Source: Psychrobacter coccoides
GTDB lineage: Bacteria > Pseudomonadota > Gammaproteobacteria > Pseudomonadales > Moraxellaceae
DNA length: 64,000 nucleotides
NCBI RefSeq assembly: GCF_017498085.1
Contig: NZ_JAGBKM010000010.1
Location: 1-64,000, forward strand
Direction of reading: 5' to 3'
In this document: piece by piece, positions 57,079 to 64,000 of the stretch
Layout of the letters: each line of letters opens with the position of its first letter
Position numbering within the stretch: position 1 is the first letter of the stretch
Notes under the pieces: model-generated
What the model was told of the DNA's origin: nothing
Databases searched by the model: none
The model's input: the letters and a program-made list of their open reading frames with translations, nothing else
Position numbers and translations under genes: made by a program

Positions 57079-57137
57079 CTGAGAAATAAACTTGATGTTC
57101 TAAAAAGAGTTTATGAAGGTATCAGGCTCAACTGGCG

Positions 57138-58370
57138 TTAACGTGCCAAATAAGCGGTCATATCTTCTATGCCATGCAATGTCATGGGATACATATGGCC
57201 ATCGACCAATTTTTTGATTTCACCAATCGTTTGTGTGTAGGGCCAATAGGCTTGGTTTTCAGGATTGAGCCAAGCCACTTTATCAAAGTGCGCCAGCACA
57301 CGTTTTAGCCATACCACACCCGCTTCTTTATTCATATACTCCACACTGCCGCCAACTGAAAACAGCTCGTAAGGCGACATCGATGCATCACCGACGAAGA
57401 TTACTCGATACTCACGACCATATGTATTCAATAGTTCAAAGGTCGGCATCGGTGCACTGTGGCGACGATTATTGTCCTTCCACACATAATCATAAAGACA
57501 GTTATGAAAATAAAAAAACTCTAATGTTTTAAATTCATTTTTGGCCGCAGAAAATAGCTTTTCAAGCGCATCAACATGAATATCCATACTGCCGCCTACA
57601 TCAAACAGCATCAAGACTTTGACACGGTTACGACGCTCCGCTTGCATGTGAATGTCGAGCACGCCTTTTTTGGCAGTACGTTTGATGGTCTCATGAATAT
57701 CTAATTCATCGGCACTGCCAGTACGTGCGAACTGGCGCAGATTACGCAGCGCCATCTGGATTTGACGAGTACCCAATAGATTATCATCGTCAAGATTACG
57801 ATATTTACGCTGTTCCCAGACTTTAACCGCACTGCGTTTACGTGACTCTCCCCCGACACGTACGCCTTCTGGATGGTCGCCATAAGCACCAAAAGGCGAG
57901 GTGCCGCCAGTGCCCACCCATTTACTACCGCCTTGATGCCGGTCTTGTTGTTCTTTAAGACGTTCTTCAAGTGCTTTCATCAGCTCTTCGAGCGAACCAT
58001 ACTTCTTTAGCAGTCGCCGCTGCGCTTCGGTCAGGTTTTTGGGATCAAGTTTTAAGTCGAGCCACTCTTGAGGAATATCAGTCAGCTTTGCCATTAGTTC
58101 ATCAATATCTAGGCTGTCGACCCCCTCAAAATAATCTGCCATCGCTCGATCGAACTTATCAAAATAGCGCTCATCTTTGACCATACATAAGCGAATCAGT
58201 CGATACATGTCTTCACGACTGGCGAAGTGACGTAGCTCTGGGTCATCAGGATATTCAGGGTGAGGCTGCATCATTAACCCCTGCTCGAGCGCAGCATTGA
58301 GGTCAAGCAGCTCACGGGTACTGACTGGCACGCCATAAGTACGCAAGGTGTAGAAAAGCTTGATAAACAT
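57138..58370 (-). CDS. VWA-domain protein (CoxE-like)
   Basis: Cytoplasmic protein of 410 aa. Residues about 1-110 form a helical region (FYTLRTYGVPVSTRELLDLN). A charged middle is followed by a von Willebrand A domain (about 235-400). The metal-site motif reads FDVGGSMD, with Gly in place of the middle Ser of DxSxS, as is common in this subfamily. FVGDASMSPYEL holds the likely second Asp. It lies 10 bp after the MoxR-type ATPase gene. Such MoxR-VWA pairs act as chaperone-like machines that insert metals or remodel partner complexes. The client here is unknown. Confidence 0.88.
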   Translation of the reverse strand: MFIKLFYTLRTYGVPVSTRELLDLNAALEQGLMMQPHPEYPDDPELRHFASREDMYRLIRLCMVKDERYFDKFDRAMADYFEGVDSLDIDELMAKLTDIPQEWLDLKLDPKNLTEAQRRLLKKYGSLEELMKALEERLKEQQDRHQGGSKWVGTGGTSPFGAYGDHPEGVRVGGESRKRSAVKVWEQRKYRNLDDDNLLGTRQIQMALRNLRQFARTGSADELDIHETIKRTAKKGVLDIHMQAERRNRVKVLMLFDVGGSMDIHVDALEKLFSAAKNEFKTLEFFYFHNCLYDYVWKDNNRRHSAPMPTFELLNTYGREYRVIFVGDASMSPYELFSVGGSVEYMNKEAGVVWLKRVLAHFDKVAWLNPENQAYWPYTQTIGEIKKLVDGHMYPMTLHGIEDMTAYLAR

Positions 58371-58380
58371 AGTTTTAACC

Positions 58381-59247
58381 TTAGCGGCGCATCATATTGG
58401 CAAAGCGCTGCAATAAGCTGACATCGGCTTCATTTTTAAGAAGTGCGCCATACAGTGGCGGAATAGATTTTTCGCCACGCAGGTTTTCTTCCAGCTCATC
58501 TTGTGCCATATCATCAGCCAGCAACAAGGTTAGCCAGTCGACCAACTCTGAGGTTGAAGGCGGTTTTTTAAGACCTTGAATATTGCGCAATTTATAGAAG
58601 ACATCCAGCGCATCATTAACCAGTTTTTCTTGAATATTGGGAAAATGCACCTCAATGATTTGACGCATGGTTTGCTCATCAGGGAAGTCAATATAGTGAA
58701 AAAAACAGCGACGCAAAAACGCATCGGGTAGCTCTTTTTCGTTGTTTGAGGTGATGATGACGACTGGGCGCTGCGCAGCGGTGATGGTCTCACCAGTCTC
58801 ATAAACATAAAAAGACATCTTATCAAGTTCATGCAGCAAGTCATTGGGAAACTCGATATCGGCTTTATCTACTTCGTCAATCAATAACACACTACGTTGT
58901 TCACTGGTAAAGGCTTCCCACAGTTTGCCAGGTTTGATGTAGTTACTGATTTCATAGACCTTATCATCACCCAACTGAGAGTCACGTAAACGTGACACTG
59001 CATCATACTCGTATAGCCCTTGCTCTGCTTTGGTAGTCGACTTGATATGCCAGGTAATCAATGGCATTCCCAAGCTTTCGGCGACCTCTTCTGCCAGTAA
59101 TGTCTTCCCTGTGCCGGGCTCACCTTTGATAAGTAGCGGCTTCTGTAACGTCATAGCAGCATTGACTGCTAACTGTAGATCATCAGTTGCAATATAGCTG
59201 CTGGTACCCGTAAAGCTTGGATTTTCGATGTTGTTATTAGTGCTCAT
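58381..59247 (-). CDS. MoxR-family AAA+ ATPase
   Basis: ATPase of 288 aa with Walker A GEPGTGKT (about 42-49), Walker B LLIDEVDKAD (about 119-128), sensor 1 ITSNNEKELPDAFLRRC with its arginine finger, and the C-terminal lid. It is the first gene of the pair with the VWA protein and works with it. The substrate is unknown. Confidence 0.9.
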   Translation of the reverse strand: MSTNNNIENPSFTGTSSYIATDDLQLAVNAAMTLQKPLLIKGEPGTGKTLLAEEVAESLGMPLITWHIKSTTKAEQGLYEYDAVSRLRDSQLGDDKVYEISNYIKPGKLWEAFTSEQRSVLLIDEVDKADIEFPNDLLHELDKMSFYVYETGETITAAQRPVVIITSNNEKELPDAFLRRCFFHYIDFPDEQTMRQIIEVHFPNIQEKLVNDALDVFYKLRNIQGLKKPPSTSELVDWLTLLLADDMAQDELEENLRGEKSIPPLYGALLKNEADVSLLQRFANMMRR

Positions 59248-59418
59248 GGTTAAATCTCAGTCAGTATAATCAAAAGGTAGATAGGAATTGATATAGAAAA
59301 TAATGGTTTAGGTTAGCATAGCCTGTGTAAATGCCAAAATACTCATGCGTTCGCAGGTGTTGACGCTATTTGCGTGTTTTGGCTTTTATAAAGCACGCTC
59401 ATCAGCATAAGACATCAG

Positions 59419-59444
59419 AAAAAAAGACACGAAAAGTGTCTTTT
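59419..59444 (-). terminator. Terminator after the 197-aa membrane protein gene
   Basis: The minus-strand hairpin AAAGACAC/GTGTCTTT has a short TTTTC loop and is followed by T residues. Confidence 0.85.
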
Positions 59445-59492
59445 ATCCTGTTATGGTTCGTTTAATGACTGCGTCACTATGAGGCTATGGGG

Positions 59493-60086
59493 TTACGGCT
59501 TATCTGTTTTATCTGCCGTTGTGGTAGTGGCTTTTTCTTTAGCAGAGACGTTGGAGGAAGGAGCGACAACCTCTGATGACGCCTCCGTCTCTAGATCATG
59601 ACCTGCCGCCAGTTGCAAGTTTGCTTGAGTATCATCAGCAGTATGACGGCGTGCCTTATCTAGACTTGATTCAAAAGCACCACGAATGAGCTGCCAGAGA
59701 AAACCGACAAACAAGCCAATGACCAATACCATTAAAATAGGTAAGGAGTTGGCGATAGCAGCTGTGGTATCTTTCATCATAATCGCATAGACAACACTGA
59801 TACTGGCTGGTGCGATTTGACTTGGGTCTCCAAGGGCAGTACCTGGCGCCAATAATACCGCAAACAACACCATCCAGCTCATACCGCCCAATGGGCGTGG
59901 TAGCATGCGGGCAACCAGTATCCATAGAATCAGCACTATAACGCTGCCACCAAGGTAAGCATACATTGGGAGATCTTCGGGCGGCACACCCTTTACCATC
60001 TGACTCCACCAAATGACGATCTCACCGAGAAGGTCACTGATTTTATCTAGGGGTAAGCTTTGTAAAATACTTTTTAACCAGTCCAT
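59493..60086 (-). CDS. Uncharacterised inner-membrane protein
   Basis: Unrecognised 197-aa protein. It has an amphipathic N-terminus (MDWLKSILQSLPLDKISDLL) and about three hydrophobic helices (about 43-62, 70-86 and 115-138). A hydrophilic tail rich in Ala, Glu and Thr runs from about 150 to 197. It starts just upstream of the moxR-VWA pair on the same strand but ends in its own terminator, so it is probably monocistronic. Nothing in the sequence gives a function. Confidence 0.75.
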   Translation of the reverse strand: MDWLKSILQSLPLDKISDLLGEIVIWWSQMVKGVPPEDLPMYAYLGGSVIVLILWILVARMLPRPLGGMSWMVLFAVLLAPGTALGDPSQIAPASISVVYAIMMKDTTAAIANSLPILMVLVIGLFVGFLWQLIRGAFESSLDKARRHTADDTQANLQLAAGHDLETEASSEVVAPSSNVSAKEKATTTTADKTDKP

Positions 60087-60235
60087 GCGTGTTTAAACAC
60101 CTGCGTTTATATAGTTAATTCACTCTAAAAACGATACAGTACTGCTGGGATACTGTCTTTTAAAATACAGTTGCGCAGCCTCCGGCGGCGTAGGCACAGC
60201 AAGCAAGTAAACATTTTATCAGTAGCACGTGGCGA

Positions 60236-60250
60236 TTAGGGCCTGTTGAA
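60236..60250 (+). repeat. TTAGGGCCTGTTGAA half-element
   Basis: This 15-base sequence resembles the arm of the palindrome at 42458 (TAGGGCGTGTTGA), differing at one position in the shared part. It lies 30 bp before the MITE-like element and has no inverted partner nearby. Confidence 0.4.
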
Positions 60251-60280
60251 TGACTTCAAACGTGCACGTTTGATAAGTGA

Positions 60281-60370
60281 CTAGGACGTGTCATCATTTA
60301 GATGGCGAGGCTTAAAATGAAATAAATTGCCGTCAAATACCTATATGTGCTAATTGATGACACGCCCTAG
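60281..60370. mobile_element. MITE-like 90-bp element
   Basis: The ends are inverted repeats: CTAGGACGTGTCATCA on the left and the complement CTAGGGCGTGTCATCA on the right (15 of 16 match), continuing to about 20 bp with two mismatches. There is no coding capacity inside. CTAG at both edges might be target duplication. The right end matches 85-103. This is the form of a small non-autonomous transposon; IS5-like elements are a possible source, which is inference. Confidence 0.6.
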
Positions 60371-60421
60371 TTTATCATGACTTTATAATAAATAGGCATA
60401 TGGCTGTATGATTATAAAGTC

Positions 60422-60455
60422 TGCTAAACGGCCAACTCATCTTGGCCGTTTAGCA
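60422..60455. repeat. 14-bp perfect inverted repeat after the YcgL gene
   Basis: TGCTAAACGGCCAA and its exact complement are separated by CTCATC. There is no T tract, so it is at best a weak terminator for the YcgL gene. Two near-copies of ATGTGCAAATAGCCA (ATGTACAAATAGCCA) follow at 60457-60490. Confidence 0.6.
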
Positions 60456-60506
60456 CATGTGCAAATAGCCACCCATGTACAAATAGCCAGATACCTTCTA
60501 ACGGCT

Positions 60507-60827
60507 CTAGTCATAAATACTGCTTTGAGCCTCACGAGCACGCAACTCGGCCTGCCGACGCATGACATCTTGCGGTGGCATTTGTACAAAGTAACCTTGT
60601 GACTTTAGCTTTGCCAGCACCTCTTCTTTATCGACACGAGCAAGCTTGGGCGTGCTTTGTAAATCCAGATGCATCACAAACTTACTCGTCCCTAAGCTAC
60701 GACGAAAGTCTTTTGGCAGTACACCAAGCCAATCCTTAATATCGTCAGTATCATCAGGATAGTCAGGGCGTGCGATGTAAACATACATATCATCATGTTT
60801 GGGAAACTTATAAATATCACAATGCAT
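60507..60827 (-). CDS. YcgL domain-containing protein
   Basis: Small cytoplasmic protein of 106 aa. The YcgL domain covers about residues 1-85: it starts HCDIYKFPKHDDMYVYIAR, holds LPKDFRRSLG, and ends LKSQGYFVQMPP. A short charged tail follows. YcgL proteins are conserved in gammaproteobacteria with no firmly established function. It is monocistronic. Confidence 0.9.
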   Translation of the reverse strand: MHCDIYKFPKHDDMYVYIARPDYPDDTDDIKDWLGVLPKDFRRSLGTSKFVMHLDLQSTPKLARVDKEEVLAKLKSQGYFVQMPPQDVMRRQAELRAREAQSSIYD

Positions 60828-61046
60828 AACTGCTACCTATCCGTCGTTTAAATGAAAAAATCAAAAGTCATAAAATATAGGGTACTAGCCTAGCATAATT
60901 TGCCACATAAGCATTAGTGGCTTTACGTTTGGCTATAGTAATTTATATCACAACTGATGCTTGTCAAAGACGCTCGCTATAAAATTATTACGATTAATCG
61001 AGCGGATGACTTGTAAAAGCATGATGAACCTTTCATAATAAAAGGG

Positions 61047-61147
61047 TTTTTCAGGAGAGAGTCTTGTACAGTCGCTATTTGCTACGGCTAAAAGACCACC
61101 GAAGGCGCATCCACCCTGCCAATCGCTCAGGTAAAAGGACTGAAAAA
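61047..61147 (+). promoter_or_regulatory. Glycine riboswitch, first aptamer
   Basis: The P1 stem is TTTTTCAG (61047-61054) with CTGAAAAA (61140-61147). Inside are GGAGAG, a GTCTT/AAGAC stem, the core CACCGAAGGCGCA and CGCTCAGGTAAAAGGAC. These match the glycine aptamer consensus. It lies upstream of gcvT. Confidence 0.9.
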
Positions 61148-61230
61148 CACATGTCTACTCGGCTGATATATTCATTTTGCTTACTGAAAAGCATTTTTAC
61201 TGCTAAATCAGTCATAGTACGGCATAACAA

Positions 61231-61370
61231 ATCTGGAGAGCGATAAGGATAGACAACGCCTTATCCACCGAAGGGGAGAAAACACGACGCTACAGGTTTT
61301 GAGCTCATATTGAGTACTTAGCCTTTGAGATAAAGCTATCGTGTTGAAAATCTCAGGTCACAGGACAGAT
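61231..61370 (+). promoter_or_regulatory. Glycine riboswitch, second aptamer
   Basis: The P1 stem is ATCTG (61231-61235) with CAGAT (61366-61370). Inside are GGAGAGC, a GATAAGG/CCTTATC stem, CCACCGAAGGGGA and ATCTCAGGTCACAGGAC. An extended arm (AACACGA/TCGTGTT with about 50 bases inside) makes it 140 nt long. The gap to the first aptamer is 83 nt, much longer than the usual short linker. Confidence 0.88.
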
Positions 61371-61383
61371 GGGGCTTTTGCTT

Positions 61384-61406
61384 AAACCGACGTTTGGCGT
61401 CTGTTT
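61384..61406 (+). promoter_or_regulatory. Candidate expression-platform hairpin
   Basis: AAACCGACG can pair with CGTCTGTTT (one mismatch) around TTTGG, just after the second aptamer and 140 nt before gcvT. A T6 tract lies about 15 bases downstream. A role in control is inference from position. Confidence 0.35.
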
Positions 61407-61546
61407 GGCACACGGCTTTGTTTTTTGTGGCACCTTTTAGCGCAATGTTTGCACCCTGCATACTTGCTTCTCGCTATTGTTACGACGCTTATCGAACACC
61501 ATACTTATCTTATTTGGTGCTGATGACGTCTACATAAGGATTTGTT

Positions 61547-62737
61547 ATGACCGATACCAATTCTCAAAATACTGACTCTCAAAACACCAACACCCAAGCG
61601 CCTCAGCGTACGCCTTTATACCAGTCTCATGTCGATAGCGGTGGCAAAATTGTGGACTTTTCTGGCTGGGAGCTGCCCATTCATTATGGCTCACAAATAG
61701 AAGAGCATGAAGCCGTGCGCACTGATGCAGGCATGTTTGACGTCTCACATATGGTCATCGCTGACGTCAAAGGTCCTGATGCCAAAGCATGGTTACAAAA
61801 GCTACTGGCAAATGATGTCGACAAGCTCAAAACAGTCGGAAAGGCCTTGTACTCTCCTATGCTTAATGAACAAGGCGGCATCATTGACGACCTTATCGTC
61901 TATCTATCGAATGCAGATGAAACCGAATACCGTATCGTCTCGAACGCAGGGACTCGTGACAAAGACATCGCCCACTTCCATAAAACTGCTGCGGGTTTTG
62001 ATGTTGCCATCACTGAGCGGGACGAGCTTGCTATGCTCGCCGTTCAAGGCCCAAATGCCGTTGCCAAGCTCACCCAAGTCAAGCCAAGCTGGGCTGACAT
62101 TATCGCTGAGCTCAAGCCTTTTGTTGGTACTGATCTGACTGATCTTGAAGGGCCAGATTGGTTCGTCGCACGTACTGGCTACACTGGCGAAGACGGCGTC
62201 GAGGTGATCATGCCTGCTGATGAGGCGGCTGATTTATTCAAACAATTAAAAGCAGCGGGTATCAAGCCTGCTGGACTTGGCGCTCGTGATACTCTGCGTA
62301 TGGAAGCAGGTATGAACCTGTATGGCCATGATATGGATGAGAACGTCAGCCCTTATGAGTGCAACATGGGCTGGACATTGGCATTAAAAGACGAGCGTGA
62401 CTTTGTTGGGCGTGAAGCATTGGTGAGCAAGCGCAAACAAGCAAAAGAAGACAATACAGCGATGAAGCAAGTTGGCCTATTGCTGACCACTCGTGGCGTA
62501 TTGCGTGAAGGCATGGAAGTGACTATTAACCAAGGAGAAGACAATGAGCAAAAAGGCCTCATTACCAGTGGTACTTTCTCTCCTAGCTTAAAGCAATCTA
62601 TCGCTATCGCCCGTGTGCCTGCCAGCCTATCAGATGATGATAAGGTACAAATCGACTTGCGCGGTAAAGGTAAGTTTGTTGATGCTCGTGTCCTAAAGCT
62701 GCCTTTCGTCCGTAATGGCAAGCAGCAGTTTGACTAA
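61547..62737 (+). CDS. gcvT: Glycine cleavage system T protein (aminomethyltransferase)
   Basis: Takes the aminomethyl group from GcvH, releases ammonia and passes the methylene unit to tetrahydrofolate. Motifs are [29 protein letters not shown] and the folate-site region [13 protein letters not shown], then [22 protein letters not shown]. At 396 aa it is longer than E. coli GcvT because of a Thr/Asn/Gln-rich N-terminus of about 20 residues. AAGGAT lies 6 bases before ATG. It is controlled by the tandem glycine riboswitch upstream and followed by gcvH after 152 bp. Confidence 0.96.
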   Translation: MTDTNSQNTDSQNTNTQAPQRTPLYQSHVDSGGKIVDFSGWELPIHYGSQIEEHEAVRTDAGMFDVSHMVIADVKGPDAKAWLQKLLANDVDKLKTVGKALYSPMLNEQGGIIDDLIVYLSNADETEYRIVSNAGTRDKDIAHFHKTAAGFDVAITERDELAMLAVQGPNAVAKLTQVKPSWADIIAELKPFVGTDLTDLEGPDWFVARTGYTGEDGVEVIMPADEAADLFKQLKAAGIKPAGLGARDTLRMEAGMNLYGHDMDENVSPYECNMGWTLALKDERDFVGREALVSKRKQAKEDNTAMKQVGLLLTTRGVLREGMEVTINQGEDNEQKGLITSGTFSPSLKQSIAIARVPASLSDDDKVQIDLRGKGKFVDARVLKLPFVRNGKQQFD

Positions 62738-62889
62738 ATACAACTTTAATTGATAGTGCCTTGTTTTGGTTTTAGTATTGACTAATTTTAAGCAATACTG
62801 TTTGATTATGGGTTAACCGATATTTTCGCTGATGCCTTCGGTTAGCCTATCATTCTCATTTTTGATCTTTATCCTCAAAGGAGTACTTT

Positions 62890-63270
62890 ATGAGCAACAT
62901 CCCAGCAGAACTCAAATATATCGCCAGTCACGAATGGCTGCGCCTAGAAGAAGATGGCACCATCACCGTTGGTATCACGGACCATGCACAAGATGCGCTA
63001 GGTGATGTCGTCTACGTCGAGCTACCTGATGTGGAAGATACTATCGCTGTCGACGATGAGATAGCGGTCGTCGAGTCGGTAAAAGCGGCCTCTGACATCT
63101 ACGCTCCTCTTTCAGGCGAAGTGGTTGCTATTAATGAAGCCCTAGAGGATGATCCAGAAATCATCAACTCAGACCCATATGGTGAAGGCTGGTTCTTTAG
63201 AATGAAGCCTGACAATATAGCAGACTACGAAGCCTTAATGACTGCTGAAGAGTACGAAAACGAGCTGTAG
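62890..63270 (+). CDS. gcvH: Glycine cleavage system H protein
   Basis: Lipoyl carrier of 126 aa that shuttles the aminomethyl group between P, T and L proteins. The lipoylated lysine is in [14 protein letters not shown] (about residue 64). [10 protein letters not shown] and [18 protein letters not shown] are typical. AAAGGAG lies about 7 bases before the start. gcvP, which often follows, is not next; a nitroreductase gene is. Confidence 0.97.
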   Translation: MSNIPAELKYIASHEWLRLEEDGTITVGITDHAQDALGDVVYVELPDVEDTIAVDDEIAVVESVKAASDIYAPLSGEVVAINEALEDDPEIINSDPYGEGWFFRMKPDNIADYEALMTAEEYENEL

Positions 63271-63671
63271 GCGATAAATGCCAATACTAATAAGCTGCTG
63301 CCGAATCAGTAGCTATATAGCTATATAATCTGTTCAAAATAAAACCGATAGCCTAATGACACATGCTACTGGTATAGGTTTTCTTTACATGCTGCTGCAC
63401 AAAGGCAGCGATAGCAATGTCAAACGAAGCCACGAAGCCCCCAGTAGCCCCGTATCGGTTTTAAAGCGAACCAACTATAGCGCTTGCAGATATTAGCGGT
63501 CTGTTGATATCTGCCTTTAGGTATTACCCATACTTAAGTTCAAACATTCGACTAACTGTCACACGATTTTATGGTCCAAATACTTTGACAACACTACAGT
63601 ACGACTGGTAGTGGCTCGCAACTAGTGCCTTTAAGTTAATGCCTCTTAATCATAAAGCGGATACTATTAAT
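63271..63671. other. Intergenic region gcvH to nitroreductase
   Basis: About 400 bp without a gene. It contains the nested inverted-repeat structure at 63340-63463, listed separately, and presumably the nitroreductase promoter. Confidence 0.5.
63340..63463 (+). ncRNA. Candidate structured RNA or small inverted-repeat element
   Basis: Three nested pairings share one centre. An outer 11-bp stem TAAAACCGATA/TATCGGTTTTA spans 63340-63350 and 63453-63463. A middle 7-bp stem CTACTGG/CCAGTAG lies at 63366-63372 and 63441-63447. An inner hairpin is GCTGC/GCAGC near 63391-63409. A TATAAT at 63324-63329 would place a transcript start near 63336, just before the outer stem, though it has no good -35. 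No known RNA family was recognised. A MITE with 11-bp ends is the alternative. Confidence 0.35.
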
Positions 63672-64000
63672 ATGAGTATAGACAAAGCAGACAGAACAGC
63701 AGCATCCATTCACACTCCAAATCTACAAGCGTTTCGTGAAGTCGTTGAGTCGCGTCGCTCGGTGCGCCGCTTTACCGATACGCCGATTCCTGATGCCGTG
63801 CTCGCTGATTGTTTGCGATTGGCCATGCTCGCCCCAAACTCTAGCAACTTGCAGCCGTGGGAGTTTTACGTCATAGACAGCGTAGACAGCCGAAAACGTG
63901 CTATCAAAAACTGCATGAATCAAAACGCCGCAAAAACGTCTGCACGTTTAATCGCTGTGGTGGCACGCACCGATAACTGGCATGATCACGCCAAACAAGT
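63672..64000 (+). CDS. Nitroreductase-family protein (5' part, cut by window end)
   Basis: The first 109 residues of a flavin-dependent nitroreductase. FREVVESRRSVRRFTDTPIP and the FMN-binding RLAMLAPNSSNLQPWEFYV are the standard N-terminal motifs. The reading frame is open to the window edge. The reaction and substrate cannot be told from this part. Confidence 0.85.
   Translation, partial: MSIDKADRTAASIHTPNLQAFREVVESRRSVRRFTDTPIPDAVLADCLRLAMLAPNSSNLQPWEFYVIDSVDSRKRAIKNCMNQNAAKTSARLIAVVARTDNWHDHAKQ

Larger units (their letters stand above)
60087..60506. other. Intergenic region with repeat elements
   Basis: About 420 bp without a gene. It carries a partial TTAGGGCCTGTTGAA repeat (60236-60250), the 90-bp MITE-like element (60281-60370) and a 14-bp inverted repeat downstream of the YcgL gene. 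Confidence 0.6.

Noticed and set aside
61064..61246. 60-codon frame over the glycine riboswitch
   Set aside because: The sequence is fully explained by the riboswitch aptamers. The Arg/His-rich translation is a shadow.

Overview
The window looks like chromosomal DNA of a gammaproteobacterium of the family Moraxellaceae, most probably a Psychrobacter. This rests on moderate GC content, the gene order around fimV, truA and leuCDB, the SspA/SspB, SlyX and YcgL proteins, a trimeric autotransporter with an extended signal peptide, and the general style of the proteins. No database search was possible, so the genus is an inference. Almost all of the window is ordinary core-type sequence. I see no prophage, complete insertion sequence, CRISPR array, rRNA or tRNA.

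Layout: 0.2-10.2 kb carries D-cysteine desulfhydrase, DNA polymerase IV, queA, a FimV that is split into two adjacent genes, an asparaginase, truA and infA. 10.4-17.1 kb holds an L,D-transpeptidase and the leucine genes leuC, leuD, a lipoprotein gene and leuB on the minus strand, with a divergent LysR regulator. 17.7-25.4 kb carries the proline symporter PutP, two tandem FadL-type outer-membrane channels, slyX and the ABC-F protein Uup. 25.8-31.8 kb holds the cytochrome bc1 operon petABC, sspAB, dcd and the Fe-S carrier gene mrp/apbC. 31.9-37.5 kb carries mgtE and a 3-hydroxybutyrate/ketone-body block: bdhA, scoB and scoA, with a divergent GntP-type permease. 37.7-44.4 kb holds metG and an ABC importer with two tandem substrate-binding lipoproteins. 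44.5-53.5 kb is the most distinctive metabolic region. A TtrSR-like two-component system is divergent from a triheme cytochrome c and a TsdA-type thiosulfate dehydrogenase, followed by a YdeP-type molybdopterin oxidoreductase and FdhD. 53.6-60.8 kb carries a trimeric autotransporter adhesin with a BamE-like lipoprotein, a MoxR/VWA pair, a membrane protein and YcgL. 61.0-64.0 kb holds a tandem glycine riboswitch, gcvT, gcvH and the start of a nitroreductase gene cut by the window end.

Functional links: PetABC is the quinol-cytochrome c branch of aerobic respiration. The TsdA/triheme cytochrome pair probably feeds electrons from thiosulfate into the same cytochrome c pool, under a sensor whose periplasmic domain resembles that of tetrathionate sensors. 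The ketone-body block turns 3-hydroxybutyrate into acetoacetyl-CoA. The glycine riboswitch controls the glycine cleavage genes.

Items most worth a second look: (1) the bicistronic split FimV; (2) the glycine riboswitch with an 83-nt linker between aptamers; (3) a nested inverted-repeat structure at 63340-63463 that could be an unannotated structured RNA or a MITE; (4) the thiosulfate/TtrSR module; (5) the adhesin plus BamE-like lipoprotein pair; (6) a scattered family of palindromic intergenic repeats with TAGGG...CCCTA ends, including a 90-bp MITE-like element.
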